A DNA stretch of 64,000 bases from Chytridium lagenaria (lineage: Eukaryota; Chytridiomycota; Chytridiomycetes; Chytridiales; Chytridiaceae): positions 248,001-312,000 of the forward strand of contig JAHLKC010000022.1 in the NCBI GenBank assembly GCA_025449115.1, written 5' to 3'. Each line of letters opens with the position of its first letter. Position 1 is the stretch's first letter. The translations under genes and the position numbers were made by a program. The notes under the pieces are model-generated. The model did no database searches. It had not been told where the DNA came from and worked only from the letters and a program-made list of their open reading frames with translations. This document shows positions 53,141 through 64,000 of this stretch, piece by piece.

Positions 53141-53613
53141 GTGACTGTTCCTGCTCCTGTAAATAGTTTATCCTCACGCGGGTTTTATTATGATGAATGC
53201 AATACGTCATAAAAATCCTGCAACCATTTTACAAGCTTTTCAATCGCACATATTCCATAACTTTTTTTGGTTTGCTTTCGTGTTTTTCTTATCATTTCTT
53301 TCGGAATATTATATCTTTCCCTTTTTCTTTGATTGCGGTCCTGCAAGAATTGAATAAAACGTAGTTTAGAAGATTATCCAATTCGTACTGAAACGTAACT
53401 GCAAGCGCGCGCAATGATCCATAAACTAGCAAGAAAAGTCGATGACTTTGACACTTTTGGACTAAAGTTTGAATATATTTTAGTATGTAGCACTTCAATA
53501 TATTTTTTGATCGACCTAAGAACAACGAATTGGGTATCGTACACACGCACACTCGCAATATGTACAAGATTCTAGATTCAACCCCCTCATCATTCCCCAA
53601 CCCCCAGCCACAC
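53141..53613. other. Intergenic
   Basis: 3' flanks of repeat gene 3 and of the convergent coiled-coil gene. No other gene seen. Confidence 0.5.
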
Positions 53614-54198
53614 TTAACACAAAGGTGCACGTCTTCTTGTCAACGCGGCAACAATAGAGTTGATAACACTCTGAGTCTTCTCCTTTGTCGATCTTCTGTG
53701 CGGCACTGGTGACCACCTCGCCTTCTCCGCGTCCCCATCAACGGAATGTCTTGCGGACACTGCAGTGAGTGTGTCAGAATCAGAGAGGTCGGATGAGCAT
53801 GATGGTGAAAGGGGCACACCTTGGAGGGAGGTTGATGATCTGATGCGTTCGAGTTCCTCAAGGGCGAGGGTGAGTTGGCTTTGAAGGTGTGAGGTTTGGG
53901 ATGCACGTTTTTGGATTTCGGCTGTTAAGAGTGATTCCACGCGTTGGTTGTCTTCAAGGGCGACACGAAGACGACGGTCAAGGTGAGAAACGGTTTGATG
54001 TGCTTCCTAAAGTATATGTTAGTGCTTATACATAAACCGAAAGAGGTAGGACGAAAAGGAGTAGATGCCTACCCAAGATTCTTTTTGGTAAAGAGAAGCC
54101 AATTCCTCAAGATGATAAACAATTTCCTCAAGATCGGAAGGGTCTGTAGACATGATGCTGGATTCGTCGTTGGAAAGGGTGTTGGAAAAGTCCGTCAT
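53614..54198 (-). CDS. Small coiled-coil protein
   Basis: Two exons (54198-54073 and 54006-53614; 66-nt intron, phase 0) give 172 residues with no frame break. The N-terminus is acidic (MTDFSNTLSNDESSIMSTDP), followed by heptad-like leucines (DLEEIVYHLEELASLYQKE; HLDRRLRVALEDNQRVESLL; LQSQLTLALEELERI) consistent with a coiled coil of about 90 residues. Then comes a Ser-rich segment and a basic C-terminus (TRRRAPLC). I do not recognise a family. Convergent with the third repeat-protein gene. Confidence 0.7.
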
Positions 54199-55465
54199 TT
54201 TAAGGAGAGATTAGGAATTGGATGGTTTTAGGTTTGAGAACGTTTTTGGAGGTTTTGATGTTTTTTTAAGATGCGATCCTACTCGACCTTTTGTCGCTTT
54301 ATATACGTGCGAGAAGGATCTTGGTCATTCACGATTTATCCAACTTCACTCTGAGTCTACGTCCCCCAAGATCCGTCCAATGGCTAACGCGACGATAAAC
54401 ACGATCCATCCAATGGTGCGATTGGAGTCAGGTTGACTATTCTTGGACCTTATTTTTGGCGCACGTTGCTGGAACTAGGGTCACAATCGGCTTTAACGGT
54501 ATACCTTTATATGGGAATGGGAAAAAGTGATTGAGACATTGTGGAGATATCACGCTAATGGGATCATCAATGGATGTATGGGGGACAGCTCAGAATGGGT
54601 AATGATCTGCAAATAGATCGTCGAGCGTTGGTCCGGTCCGTCTTTAGACCTGGATGTTTGGATTGTGGTAAGGAGAGACTAGAAGGCGTTAAACTGGTCA
54701 TGGTACGCTGTCATGAAACTTGCGAGGCGTGGTTCCGAGCTGATGATCAACAAAGATCTTCGAGTCATTCTCTTTGGAAACAGAGCCATTGTTAGGTGAA
54801 AGGATTAGCGGCAGCTTCAGTTGGATGTTGGTTCTAGATACCTATGGAAGTATTAAGTGAGTGCAGTTATTTATGATCTGCAATTTGGATCATCGTTACT
54901 TGTTCAAACGTCCAATCCCAGTGGCGCGGAAATAAGAAGGAGGTTCCAAACAAATGTCAGTCACATTCGTGTTCGTGGGTTGTGACTGCAGACAGAGACC
55001 CTTGGAGATCAGCAGCCCGTATTCCTGGATGCTAAAAAAAATGTATTGATGATCTCGACTAAACAGAAGATCTAACACTCTTTGCATGCGCAACCAGAAT
55101 TTTTTGATGGAGGTCTGCATGCTTGGAAGAAGCTAACACTTTGAAACAATTCAGCATCCCGAGGATTTAATCGGGTCCCATTTTTTAAGTAAAATCACAA
55201 GGCGACATTTGATCTTCAACAGGATCGTCCAGCGTACCATCGGCGACCTTGGAATCGACGTCTTAAAACGGAACAAACAGTCTCAAAAAGGAAGTTCATT
55301 TGTGACGCCCTTCCATCTTACAACATCGATAAAGTTCCAAATGACGACGCTTTTTGGTTGGAACAACTCTTTCACATCTCGATCCTATAGGACAGTCATC
55401 CAAAGAAACAGGTGATGTTTGGCGATGCATCGTGGGGTAACGTGAAGGTTCGAAACATGTAGGAT
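54199..55465. other. Intergenic; nothing recognised
   Basis: Only short open frames without domains. The first part should hold the promoter of the coiled-coil gene. Confidence 0.45.
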
Positions 55466-55780
55466 ATGTTGGTTCTTCTTTCGCTCTTCTGGTTGTTTGT
55501 TTTTTTTGGCACGCGGGTTGAAGGTGAGGGCGTTAAGATAACATTTTCCGATCCTATTCCGGATTTGTATTGTGGCTGTAAGGTATTCGGAATTAGCGGA
55601 GATACGGTAGCTATGGATCTTGATACTGGTAAAGATTGGTCTGATTTCAAACGTCCATTAACAGAATACAGTAACGCGGTGGCGATCCTCTCGGAGTCAG
55701 AGCTTTTTTTAGAATCACCTTGCCTTTCGGAGGAGAACGCCCGATTTATTTTGATGAGACGTTTGAGTGAAGACCCTTAA
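55466..55780 (+). CDS. Possible small secreted protein
   Basis: A single open frame of 104 residues begins with a strong signal-peptide-like segment (MLVLLSLFWLFVFFGTRVEG). The body is acidic with two close Cys (DLYCGCKVFG) and one more (SPCLSEE). No homologue recognised. Support is only the leader and the open frame; upstream or downstream exons may exist. Confidence 0.4.
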   Translation: MLVLLSLFWLFVFFGTRVEGEGVKITFSDPIPDLYCGCKVFGISGDTVAMDLDTGKDWSDFKRPLTEYSNAVAILSESELFLESPCLSEENARFILMRRLSEDP

Positions 55781-56301
55781 GGCAGTGTACGGAGTAAGTC
55801 ACAGAGTTCTTTTTTTAGAGGTTTTTAGTCATGATCACGGATCGAGATGAACTCGCTAGATGTAGACGTTTTACAGAATATAGTTATAAAGTGACGGTTT
55901 ATCATCCTCGCTATATTTTACCTTCGTCCGCATAGAAAATGCGATCCGTCATTACTGAAGGCGTCGTCGAGTTCACCCCCGCAGGTTAGGAAGTCACGGA
56001 GGTTCACTCGTACCATGTGTTTGTCACGACATCCTCATGAGAGACACGTCAGCGGCCCAGCTGGATCCCCTTTTCAAAGTCCGACCAACAGAAAACCTCC
56101 GCTGCGCTGTGAGTTGGCCGTGGGTGACCGAACCCACCGTTATCAGCACAAGATAAGGCGACAGAAGCACGTCATGACAAAAAAAGGGCACTCTAAGCTG
56201 CGCCTGAAAAAAAAAAAGAAAGTGGCGGAAAGAGGAAGAAAGAGAAAGAGTACTCAACGGCGACAGACAGAAACCTTGCGAAGAACCTCTTGATTGAAAA
56301 C
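55781..56301. other. Intergenic
   Basis: Lys/Arg-coding purine-rich stretch at 56160-56280 (aaaaaaaaaaagaaagtggcg) but no supported gene; probable 5' flank of the Pellino gene. Confidence 0.4.
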
Positions 56302-58871
56302 ATGATGAGCGCTCTAGATGTGTACGGAGCAACACCTAACCACATGTTCCTTGACGATGCTACCGCGCCTGTCCTCGATATAGGCGACACAAGTGGAAAC
56401 GTCTCCGACACCGGATTCCTCCACAACGCCTCACCTAACCCCAAGTTCCCCCATCCTTATCGACATTCCCCCACATCTTCGTCGTATTCGCTCCGAATTG
56501 GCTGTGACGTTCTCCCCAGAGACATCGACGTCTCTTGTTGAAGCAGAAGGGTTATCAACGTCTGCACCTGAGAAGCGGGAATGGTTGCATCCGAGAATGA
56601 GGGTTGCAAAGGGGGTTGTGTTGAGGAGACGGTCGTCGCTGGGAGTGAAGATGGAATTTGCTATGGGAAGTTGGTGGTGTTGGGATATCAGGCTTCGGTG
56701 ACTGCTGTGGGTGGGGATGGGGATCAGGATCCAGACAAAGTAAGGAGTGGGTTTTAACTATCTGCTTATGTTTTTTTGGTCTTGCTATCGCGGCGTGTTT
56801 ATGATAACATGCACTGATTTATTTTTTTTTCTTGCTCTTCTCGTTTTCGGCTGTGTTGGCTTCTTCGGCTCCTGAGACTTTCATATGCTTTATTAGACCT
56901 TTTTTGTCCCTCCTGCTGTATTTAATGAAACCATTCATTTAACTATTGTCCCCATCAGATCCAAACCCTCCGCGAAGGCGGCAACCACACCTTCCTCCTC
57001 CACCGTCGACCCCACCCCAACGGCTACACCCTAACCCCACCCGATCCTCTCTCCTCTTTCATGTTCAAGTTAAAAGTCAACCCCGACGATTCACCCATCA
57101 TCTCTCTTGTCCAAAAACCCCTCAACTCGTCTCCGGAACCCGCGCCATCACCGTTGAGGATGCGAAGCTTTGAGAGCGTGAGAAGGGATAATCCGTTTGC
57201 GGCGGATGAGGAAGGGGTGAAACCGGTTTGTGTGGGAGTGAAGGTGCGTTGTTTCCATTTTTATGTAAAAGTTTGGTAGAGAACTGACGGTATGGACTTT
57301 TATTTCTGTAGTCGCCACACCAGATAGGAAAGTACCTCGTACATTGGTTGAAACCAAGTACAACCACAGACGTTTACCAAGTAAGCCTACCTTATACCTC
57401 CCTCCCATTTACATTTAATTAACGAAAATGATCAGGTTGGAAGAGAACCCGGTCCAGGCGTCGACATGGTCGTCCCTGGCGCCTCCTACATTCATCCAAC
57501 CTCCACCCCCCACCCCACCCCCTACGCAACGCCCCCAACATCCCCACACTCCCACCCAACCCTCCTAACCTCAACTCAACCCCGCTTCCCCTTCCGTCTC
57601 CTCTGTTCGCGGTCCACTTCCACCGTCCGTCTCTTTGCGGGTTCATTTGACGCACACGGTCGTCTGATTCTCGGCGGTCACGATATCCGGTTCATCGATG
57701 ACGAAGGACGCGTTGATGCGCTTGTTGGGAATTCCGTGTTGGTGTGGAGACGAGAGGTGGGGTGGGTGGAGGTGAGTGCTGTTTATGGGGGGGCTTATGC
57801 GGTTCGGAGTGAGCCGGGGATGCAGGGGAAAAGAGTTGGAGATGAGGAAGGGGTGGAGTTGGGGGAGGAGGCGATTATTTATGCGGGAGGGACATTGTTT
57901 ATGTGGAGAAGGGGAGGGGGGAGGGAGGAGGAGGCTTGGACGTTTAAAGAGTTTTCGGCAATGTTGAAGAGTTGGAGGAGAAGGTTGGTTTTTTTTTTCT
58001 TTCTTCTCCGTTTTCCTCATTTGTTTTCCTGACTCAAGGCACCTCCCATCTATTGCTTATCTTCTTCTCTTTTCCGCACCATCTTTCAAATTCATTCCCG
58101 CGTACGCAATTCTCAACTTCAACCATCCAGGTCGTTTGTCCCGTCACCCTTGACACGCTCCAAACCGATCATGTAGCCGAATCCATACGCGGCCGATCCC
58201 TGAAACCCTGGGACAGACTAGTCTCACGATTGCGATGGTTGAATACTTCGACTGTGCGGGATCGTGAACCATTACCCAGTTCCAGTCCTGCTATTGTAGG
58301 TGGGGGTGGATTTTTTTCTGCTTCGTCGCTTGTAGCGGAGAGAGAACGGGTTGTAACAGGACGGCCGTGGGTGTTTATACAGTGCGGGTGAGGATTTCCG
58401 TTTTACAGCACTTTTATCTTTTAAATAACACACCCTTTTTTTTCATTTTATTTCTACGACCCTAACGACTTTTCAAATATTATCAGCCACGTCGTCTCCT
58501 TCATGGACATCCCCACCTACACCCCTCACACAACTCCCCCTCCAAACCCCCTCACCTTCCCCTGCTTCGTCTGTCGCACTCCTTCCCGTTTCGTCCCCCT
58601 CATAGCCCGTCTCAACCCCTACCTCCTCCCCGCCCGCGCAACCCACTGTTTCGATCCATGCGGCCACATGATTCATGCAGCGGGTGCACAAAAGTGGGGC
58701 ACCGATGTGGTTGTACCGAGAGTCGGAAGGGATCCGAGAGTTTGGGATACGGAGCCTGTGTGGGGGACGCCGGGAGGAGTGGGGAGGGGATCGGGATGGT
58801 GTCATGTCTGTCCGTTTTGCGCGGGAGAGATTAGGGGGGTACGGAAATTGTTTTGGGCTAGAGATGTGTGA
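56302..58871 (+). CDS. Pellino-type E3 ubiquitin ligase
   Basis: Pellino proteins combine an FHA-like fold with a C-terminal RING-like domain and ubiquitinate partners such as IRAK kinases in animals. Exons: 56302-56739 (with two frame shifts, near 56450 and 56585), 56959-57243, 57312-57380, 57436-57987, 58131-58387 and 58487-58871. Matches in order: CYGKLVVLGYQA (Y-G-E-L-V-I-L-G-Y-N in animals), FLLHRRPHPNGY (R-P-x-A-N-G), HWLKPSTTTDVYQVGREPG (D-M-F-Q-I-G-R), RLFAGSFDAHGRLILGG (FHA end), GNSVLVWRREVGWVEVS (G-V-L-V-M-H), and EEAIIYAGGTLFMWRR. The RING-like part reads CPVTLDTLQ, RPWVFIQCGHVV, CFVCRTPSRFVPL, HCFDPCGHMIHAAGAQKW and CHVCPFCAGE, keeping the Cys and His ligands. The Pro/Ser insertion at 57480-57590 is specific to this gene. 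Confidence 0.85.
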
Positions 58872-59226
58872 TGGATGTCGCTGGTTTTGGGTGCATGACT
58901 TTATCTTTTTTTACGTGTATTTACGTATTCTGACATGTTTTGTAACGCGCCTCATAGAGATTTGCGGATGAAAACAGCAATTGTAATATTATACTCGCTT
59001 TTTAAATATGCTTGACGTGATTTTATTTTGTTGGACGTTGAGTTATAAAGGGGATATCCGAAGGGGGGTGCGATTCCGGATCCATGTAGCCACGAAACGG
59101 GCGGCAAAGAATGCGATGATGATGGGAGACCTTATTTATAAAAATCCGGCTTTAAACAAAGTTGGTAAATGAAGGGGAACTCACCATCCGAGTATTTTAC
59201 CGGAAAGTTTCCATTGTGGGCCACCT
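58872..59226. other. Intergenic
   Basis: Convergent 3' flanks of the Pellino and START-domain genes; T-rich, no gene seen. Confidence 0.5.
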
Positions 59227-60938
59227 TTAGAAAGTTAGTTCGGGGAGTTGGCTTAAACAAAAAGTACCTTTTCTGCAGGGCTCTTGGTCAGGATCGATGG
59301 ATGCTTCACGATCACGTCCATGTATATATTCGGTTTCGAGCGGTGACGCACCTCCCTTCTCCGTCCCATTTTCCAACGTCGTCTCATCATCAACGGAAGG
59401 CGTCGAAGCAGTTTGCGCGAGTTGTTCCAGGTACACCAACTCGTCACAACAGCGTTCACTAAAATATTTTCAGTTATTTAAGTAAAAGTTTGAAGACGAA
59501 CCTATGACGTGGTTCGCGATCCAACCACCTAGATCCATGTCGAGATATCTATGGATCTTGGTGGAATGTGGGAGGGGTTCGATGACGTCTGCGGCGATGT
59601 AGATGATACCGAGTTGAAGTGGGGATGGAGGAATTGATGTGGAGGGATCGCATGAGCGGGACAGTTTGATGAAGCCACCAGAGTCAGTGCTCTATTTAAT
59701 GAAAGCGTTGGTTAGTAAATGGTAAGTTTGAAAGTAGAGGTGCTACCTCTGTGACGGTCATGGTAAGGGTTTGACGGGCAGGAACAAAAAGACGCAGAGC
59801 TTTGTATATGTGTTAGTTGTTTGATATTCACAGGTTTTGTGGATAAGCGATTATGAAAGATGTATCAAACCTCTTGTTTCGCTTAAGGTAATCCTTAGTG
59901 ACGGTGAAATCTGTTCAAAAACCTCGCTTGTTCGGAACTACAACAAATAAACTTGATTTTATAAAGCGATAGAGTGCTTACCAAAGACTCGAGAGTTGGA
60001 TGAAACAATAATTACTGATGACCTTAGAGAGTGCATCAACATCCACCTCAAGTTCGGCCTCCACTTTAATCCTAATCCTAGTCCCATAAGTCGGGTTATG
60101 CCGAAAGATTCTGATAGTTGAGGACTCGATGCCATCTTTAATGCGGACCCAAGGGTCCTGCGAGTCGTGGATCATTTTAACAGGTCTGCGAGTGCTTGTC
60201 TGGAAACATTGGTTAATTGCGTGTGATGGAGGAGGAACAGTACTTTAGGATATTCATGTCCTCTATATGTAGATGCTTCTTTGTAGGTGACGGTTGAGAA
60301 GGAGATGGGATGACAAGGCTTGTGGAGTCTGTCAAAGTCTCTAAATCGCTCGATGACTTGGGCGTTATCACATCAGTTTGCGTCCCAGCATCCACCGAGG
60401 GCTTTCGAGAGCTTTTAAGTTTAATCTCTGCTGGTGGGGGATGTTTAGATGTATGATGCTTCGATCTTGGCTGGTGGTGTGAGGTGATGGTTGGTGGTGA
60501 TGAATGGAATAATCGCGCAATGAGAGGAGCAGCAACCTGCCCCAACAGAAGGAGCGAGCAGAGCACACTGATATCGATGATGTCTAGTTGTGATGACAGG
60601 ATGGATGAGGATGATGATCCCACCCAATGCAGCAGTGACCACTGGATGCCCAGCACAGTGCCGTCTCCCCCGAGAACACCATCCCTTTTGATATGGAGAA
60701 AGCCTTGTCAGGCCAGACAGATTCAGGAATTGTTTGTGTAGCCATCGATGGGAGGGTGTGCGATACGAGCACGAGTTTTTAGATTTGTGTTGACGCCTTC
60801 GACGGGATGGGATGGGATGGTGGAGCTTGAGACGAGGTGAGGTGAGATGAGGATAGAGCGTTGTCGGAGGTGGATTTTTTCTGGTGGAGGTGGTGAGTTA
60901 CTGGAAGCAATTTCGGGTTTTTTTAGGATGGCCGACAC
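59227..60938 (-). CDS. START-domain (lipid-transfer) protein, possibly membrane-anchored
   Basis: The sense order is an N-terminal Ser/Pro-rich part, a hydrophobic stretch (ISVLCSLLLLGQVAAPLIARLF, about 60530), a polar linker with SSRKPSVDAGTQTDV, then a START-like domain: DSQDPWVRIKDGIESSTIR, VDVDALSKVISN, SEVFEQISPSLRITLSETR, LFVPARQTLTMTVTE, GFIKLSRSCD, QLGIIYIAADVIEPLP and IHRYLDMDLGGWIANHVI. These last two match the conserved START core (R-x-Y-x-x-x-x-V-I-x-P, then D-x-G-G-W-I-P). START domains bind sterols or phospholipids in a deep pocket. Introns are short (about 60212-60180, 59975-59940, 59870-59800, 59745-59690, 59500-59465). The first 60 codons shift frame near 60730, so the start is uncertain. 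The C-terminus is acidic. Confidence 0.7.
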
Positions 60939-61284
60939 GAGTTGGTGACTTTGTTTTTCTCCAGTTATTTCGAGGTTATGTAGGGAAGGTGAAGTTTATT
61001 GTGAGGGTGTTTTGGAAATAACCCCAGACGGAGGGTTACCGTCTACACTTAACGAAAGAAGAATACTTGAAGAAAGACAGAGTCGTAGAAGAGGATGATA
61101 AAAAACAACAAAAACAACACAGATCAGTAGGTTAACTTTCTTAAAGAAAACACAGAACATAGGGAGAAAAAACAGCAAACAAAAAAACGAAACACCCCAT
61201 CCCACTCTCACATACACAACATGAAAAACAGAACACAAAGAAAACAAAAAAGAAAAAAGACGGTCGACAAGGGCCCACATAAAT
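60939..61284. other. Intergenic
   Basis: 5' flank of the START gene and 3' flank of the CNH gene; A-rich around 61080-61260. No gene seen. Confidence 0.5.
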
Positions 61285-64000
61285 CTACCGATACTGCCCT
61301 TGCGGCGGCTCCCCATAATAAGCTTGCTGCCCCTGTTGCGATGGCTGCCCCTGTCCCTGCTGCGGCTGCGTTACCCCACCTTGAGGTGCAGGCGCACCAG
61401 GCTGCCCATAATACCCTGCATAACCAGCACCATACGCAGCATACTGCCCATATCCTTGTGGGGCTCCTTGTGGTGCTCCTTGAGGGTACCCTGCGGTACA
61501 CCCGGTGCGCCTTGCGGAGGAGCACCTGGACGCCGGTGACCGAAATACGGTGGTCGACCGTATGGAGTGCCTGGGGGAGGTGGTGGACCTGGACGCGGGA
61601 GAGACATCATGGGGTTTGTGGGAAGCCTTGTTGAGGGTATCCTTGTTGAGGGGGGTACGGGGACGTTGCTGGGGTTGAGGAGGACGAGGAGTTGCGGTTG
61701 GGGGGTTGGGTAGCGGGGTTGTTGTGGTTATAGTAACCCTGTTGTTGTTGTTGTTGTTGAGTGGGTGGAGCACCGTAATAAGCTGGGTTAGCGGTGGAGG
61801 TGGTTGTTGACGGTATTGTTCCGCGGAATAACGGGTTCCATCTTGGGATGACACTGACGGTGCTTTTTGTGGGGTGTAACGGGGATCAGCGGCATACTGC
61901 TGTTGCTGTTGCTGTTGAAGGAGCATTTGCTGTTGGTAGTACCGTTGATACGCCATCTGTTGTTCATAGTACTGGACGTATCGAGGATCTTGGTAGCTCA
62001 TGTTAGGGGGAGGTGGGGGCCCTGGTGGTTTTGGGGTGGGGGATTGGGAGTCTGTTGGGGAGGGTTGTTGATAAGAGGCTGCTGAAGCCACGCTTGAGGG
62101 AAGGAGGGACGGGGTTTGGGCTTTTTGCGGGCGCGGATTGAGCGTATGGAGAGGTTTGGATGTGGTGTGGTGGTGGCTGAGAACCGTACGTTGCGATGGG
62201 AGGCGTAGGCTGAGGGTTCGATGGTGAGACGGATGGCTGCTGCGAAGGAGGCTGTGGTGGAGCGGCCCTGAGTTGTTGTTGTTGCTGTTGCTGCTGCTGC
62301 TGTTGCTGCTGCTGTTGGAGCTGCTGCTGTTGAAGTTGCTGCTGTTGGTATTGATGCTGCTGCTGTTGCTGGTACTGAGCATGTTGGGAATGCTGAGGAT
62401 CAGATACAGTCATCTGCGCCATATGAGCCGCAAGATCCGGCTGCTGCTGCTGCTGGCTTCCATGGGAGACTGTGGCTGACTGGACGGCTGCTGATACTCT
62501 GGCAAAGTCGTCTGACTGGTCGTTTGACTGACAGATTCCAAATCCGCCTTCTCAGCCTGCAACTTCATCTCTGCCGTCATAGCAGGTGCCTCTAGTGCCG
62601 GTTTCTCTTTGACCTTTTCTTGCATGAGATACAACACCACACCCCGTTTACGTTCCACAAGAACAAGGAACGAGCCTTCACGTATGCTGATGGCTTTCAA
62701 AGACGCGCCGCTGTCCATTTTAAAGACTTGCTGGATTTGCGCTGATCGCCAATCTGCCACCTCGATCGAGTTTTTGCCCATAGCGATAACATGATCGATG
62801 GGTCGGAGGATGAGGTCGACGGGAGGCTCTAACCATGTAACACCGTCTTTCCAACCTCCAACACCAGAACCCATCATAGGTTGAGAAGCTAAATCCACGA
62901 CCCGTGTGAGGCGATGGTAAGTCGCCAAAAGTACCTGTCAACACGTGCGGAAGGGTTGGCATGACCACCCGACACAGCTGCGAGTTTGCGGTTAATGGTA
63001 GCGTTATGTCTTGACAACGTCCTCAATTCCTTCCTCTTTGCATCCGAGAATGGAATTTGAGCAAATGATTGCCATCTCACACCTCTGTTTCCACCACACT
63101 TTGTAGAAACTCTCGGTGTACTTCAATCTCAGTGACGCGAGAATCATCAACATTGACGAGATTAGCTTCACGCGCGTAAGCCATATAAACTTCCCGGATG
63201 ATAAGCCCATCGTGGAGAAGGTTCATGAATTTAGGGGTTTCCGGCAACCAGAACGCCTTTAATTTCATAAACTTGAGGTAAGGCTCCTTGGCCCATTCAA
63301 ACAAAATGACGTCTTGACGAAGGAGAGCACCCATGTAAATAGACGACTCGGTGCGTTGAATAAGGAACGATTTGGAGTCCTTGGTGTTTGGGATTTTAAT
63401 GTAATCCGACGACCATTTGGCAACAAGGACGGTCTCATCTTCAACTGTGTCGTGGAGGTTTTTGTACATATCATCCTGCGGTCCATTATTTGAAGCAGCG
63501 GGGGTGAGCGCGGCATCGATAGAGTGAGCAAGGTTGATCTTTGAGAGTTGCGAAGCAGTAGATATGCCAAGAAGGTACAAGATGAGCTTTCGAATGGAGC
63601 TGAGCTTATACTGTCGAATATGGTCATGCTTTCCAGACAAAGCAATCATGACACTGTAATCCTCAACAACCTCAATCTGACGGAATCGCGTGTTCGGATG
63701 AGAGGAATGGGCTCAGCCATAGGTTTTTGGAGGTCGTAGAAGTAGAGACCCTTTTCAGCGCCGAGAAGAGCAAAGCGGCCGTCGAGAAGGTCGCCGGAAA
63801 GAATAGGAAGCGCATGATACCTCCGATGGAGACAGGGGTGAAGACGCTCTTGGAGGGGTCGCCGTCAACGGCAAATCCAGGGAACTCGGCTGCGATAGAT
63901 GCGGCAATGGCTTCCGCTGCTTGAGGCGTGGGATGGATACGGGCTCCTGAGAATTAAAAAAAATGAATTAGCACCACTTAAAGATGACCGAATACATGAC
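61285..64000 (-). CDS. CNH-domain protein with a Gln-rich, prion-like tail (5' end outside the window)
   Basis: The citron-homology (CNH) domain occurs in Rho GEFs (Rom2), GCK kinases and Vps39-type proteins and acts as a beta-propeller binding small GTPases. An intron boundary lies at 63950. The sense reading is RIHPTPQAAEAIAASIAAEF, LLGAEKGLYFYDLQKPMAEP, SVMIALSGKHDHIRQYKLSS, KDSKSFLIQRTESSIYMGAL, LFEWAKEPYLKFMKLKAFWL, GVTWLEPPVDLILRPIDHV, IEVADWRSAQIQQVF and SFLVLVERKRGVVLYLMQE, typical propeller blades. From 62520 onward the protein becomes disordered: runs of Gln (62270-62370, up to 15), then QYYEQQMAYQRYYQQQML, Asn and Thr runs, and Gly/Tyr/Gln repeats (PQGAPQGAPQGYGQYAAYG), ending PPQGQYR at 61285. 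The tail changes frame several times at repeats. Which CNH subfamily cannot be told without the N-terminus. Confidence 0.72.

Larger units (their letters stand above)
51290..53300 (+). repeat. Tandem segmental unit 3
   Basis: Third copy; upstream block and gene are present, but similarity to the other 3' flanks stops soon after the stop codon at 53138, which marks the right end of the array. Confidence 0.75.

Noticed and set aside
44340..53300. Triplicated units as a transposon family
   Set aside because: No transposase, reverse transcriptase, terminal repeats or target duplications seen; unit ends coincide with promoter and 3' flank of one gene.
61221..61634. Plus-strand ORF with KRKKTVDKG start
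   Set aside because: Shadow of the Gln/Gly-rich CNH tail on the minus strand.

Overview
The window reads as a nuclear contig from a fungus, most likely an early-diverging zoosporic (chytrid-type) one. The genes are dense, on both strands, and interrupted by short GT-AG introns (mostly 40-110 nt). They include eukaryotic housekeeping genes (SRPK kinase, Snf2/Sth1 remodeller, Cwc2 splicing factor, Cox16, ChaC-type cyclotransferase, DUF2039 protein, TRF4-type poly(A) polymerase) and accessory families that I associate with chytrids: F-box/ankyrin giants, a bacterial-type sugar-binding domain on a membrane anchor, and a Pellino-type protein. The lineage call is inference from gene content; no rRNA is present to test it.

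Layout. 0.3-18.8 kb is a conserved block: a four-helix membrane protein, SRPK, the solute-binding membrane protein, Snf2/Sth1, an MPN-like protein divergent from a DUF2039 protein, an Lpx1-like hydrolase and ChaC. 19.0-19.6 kb is a tight array of six tRNA genes. 19.9-35.3 kb is accessory: a low-complexity protein, an inverted pair of class 3 lipases with different tails, an F-box protein and a disrupted F-box/ankyrin gene. 35.9-37.4 kb holds an inverted copy of half the tRNA array and a decayed lipase relic. 37.8-43.2 kb returns to housekeeping genes (COX16, poly(A) polymerase, DUF4460 protein, CWC2). 44.3-53.3 kb is a tandem triplication of about 3.6 kb units, each encoding a secreted, probably Kex2-processed Pro/Ser/Thr repeat protein. 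53.6-64 kb has a coiled-coil protein, a small secreted ORF, the Pellino protein, a START-domain protein and a CNH-domain protein with a Gln-rich tail that runs off the window.

Two global observations matter for reading this annotation. First, many genes are broken by single-base indels, mostly in short homopolymers and even at splice sites. The simplest explanation is uncorrected long-read sequence error rather than pseudogenes; such genes are annotated as one gene across the breaks. Second, in many exons between 20 and 59 kb the sense strand begins strongly C-rich and flips to G-rich before the exon ends, on both strands and exon by exon. I know of no standard explanation. Together with the triplicated repeat-protein locus this is the least explained signal here.
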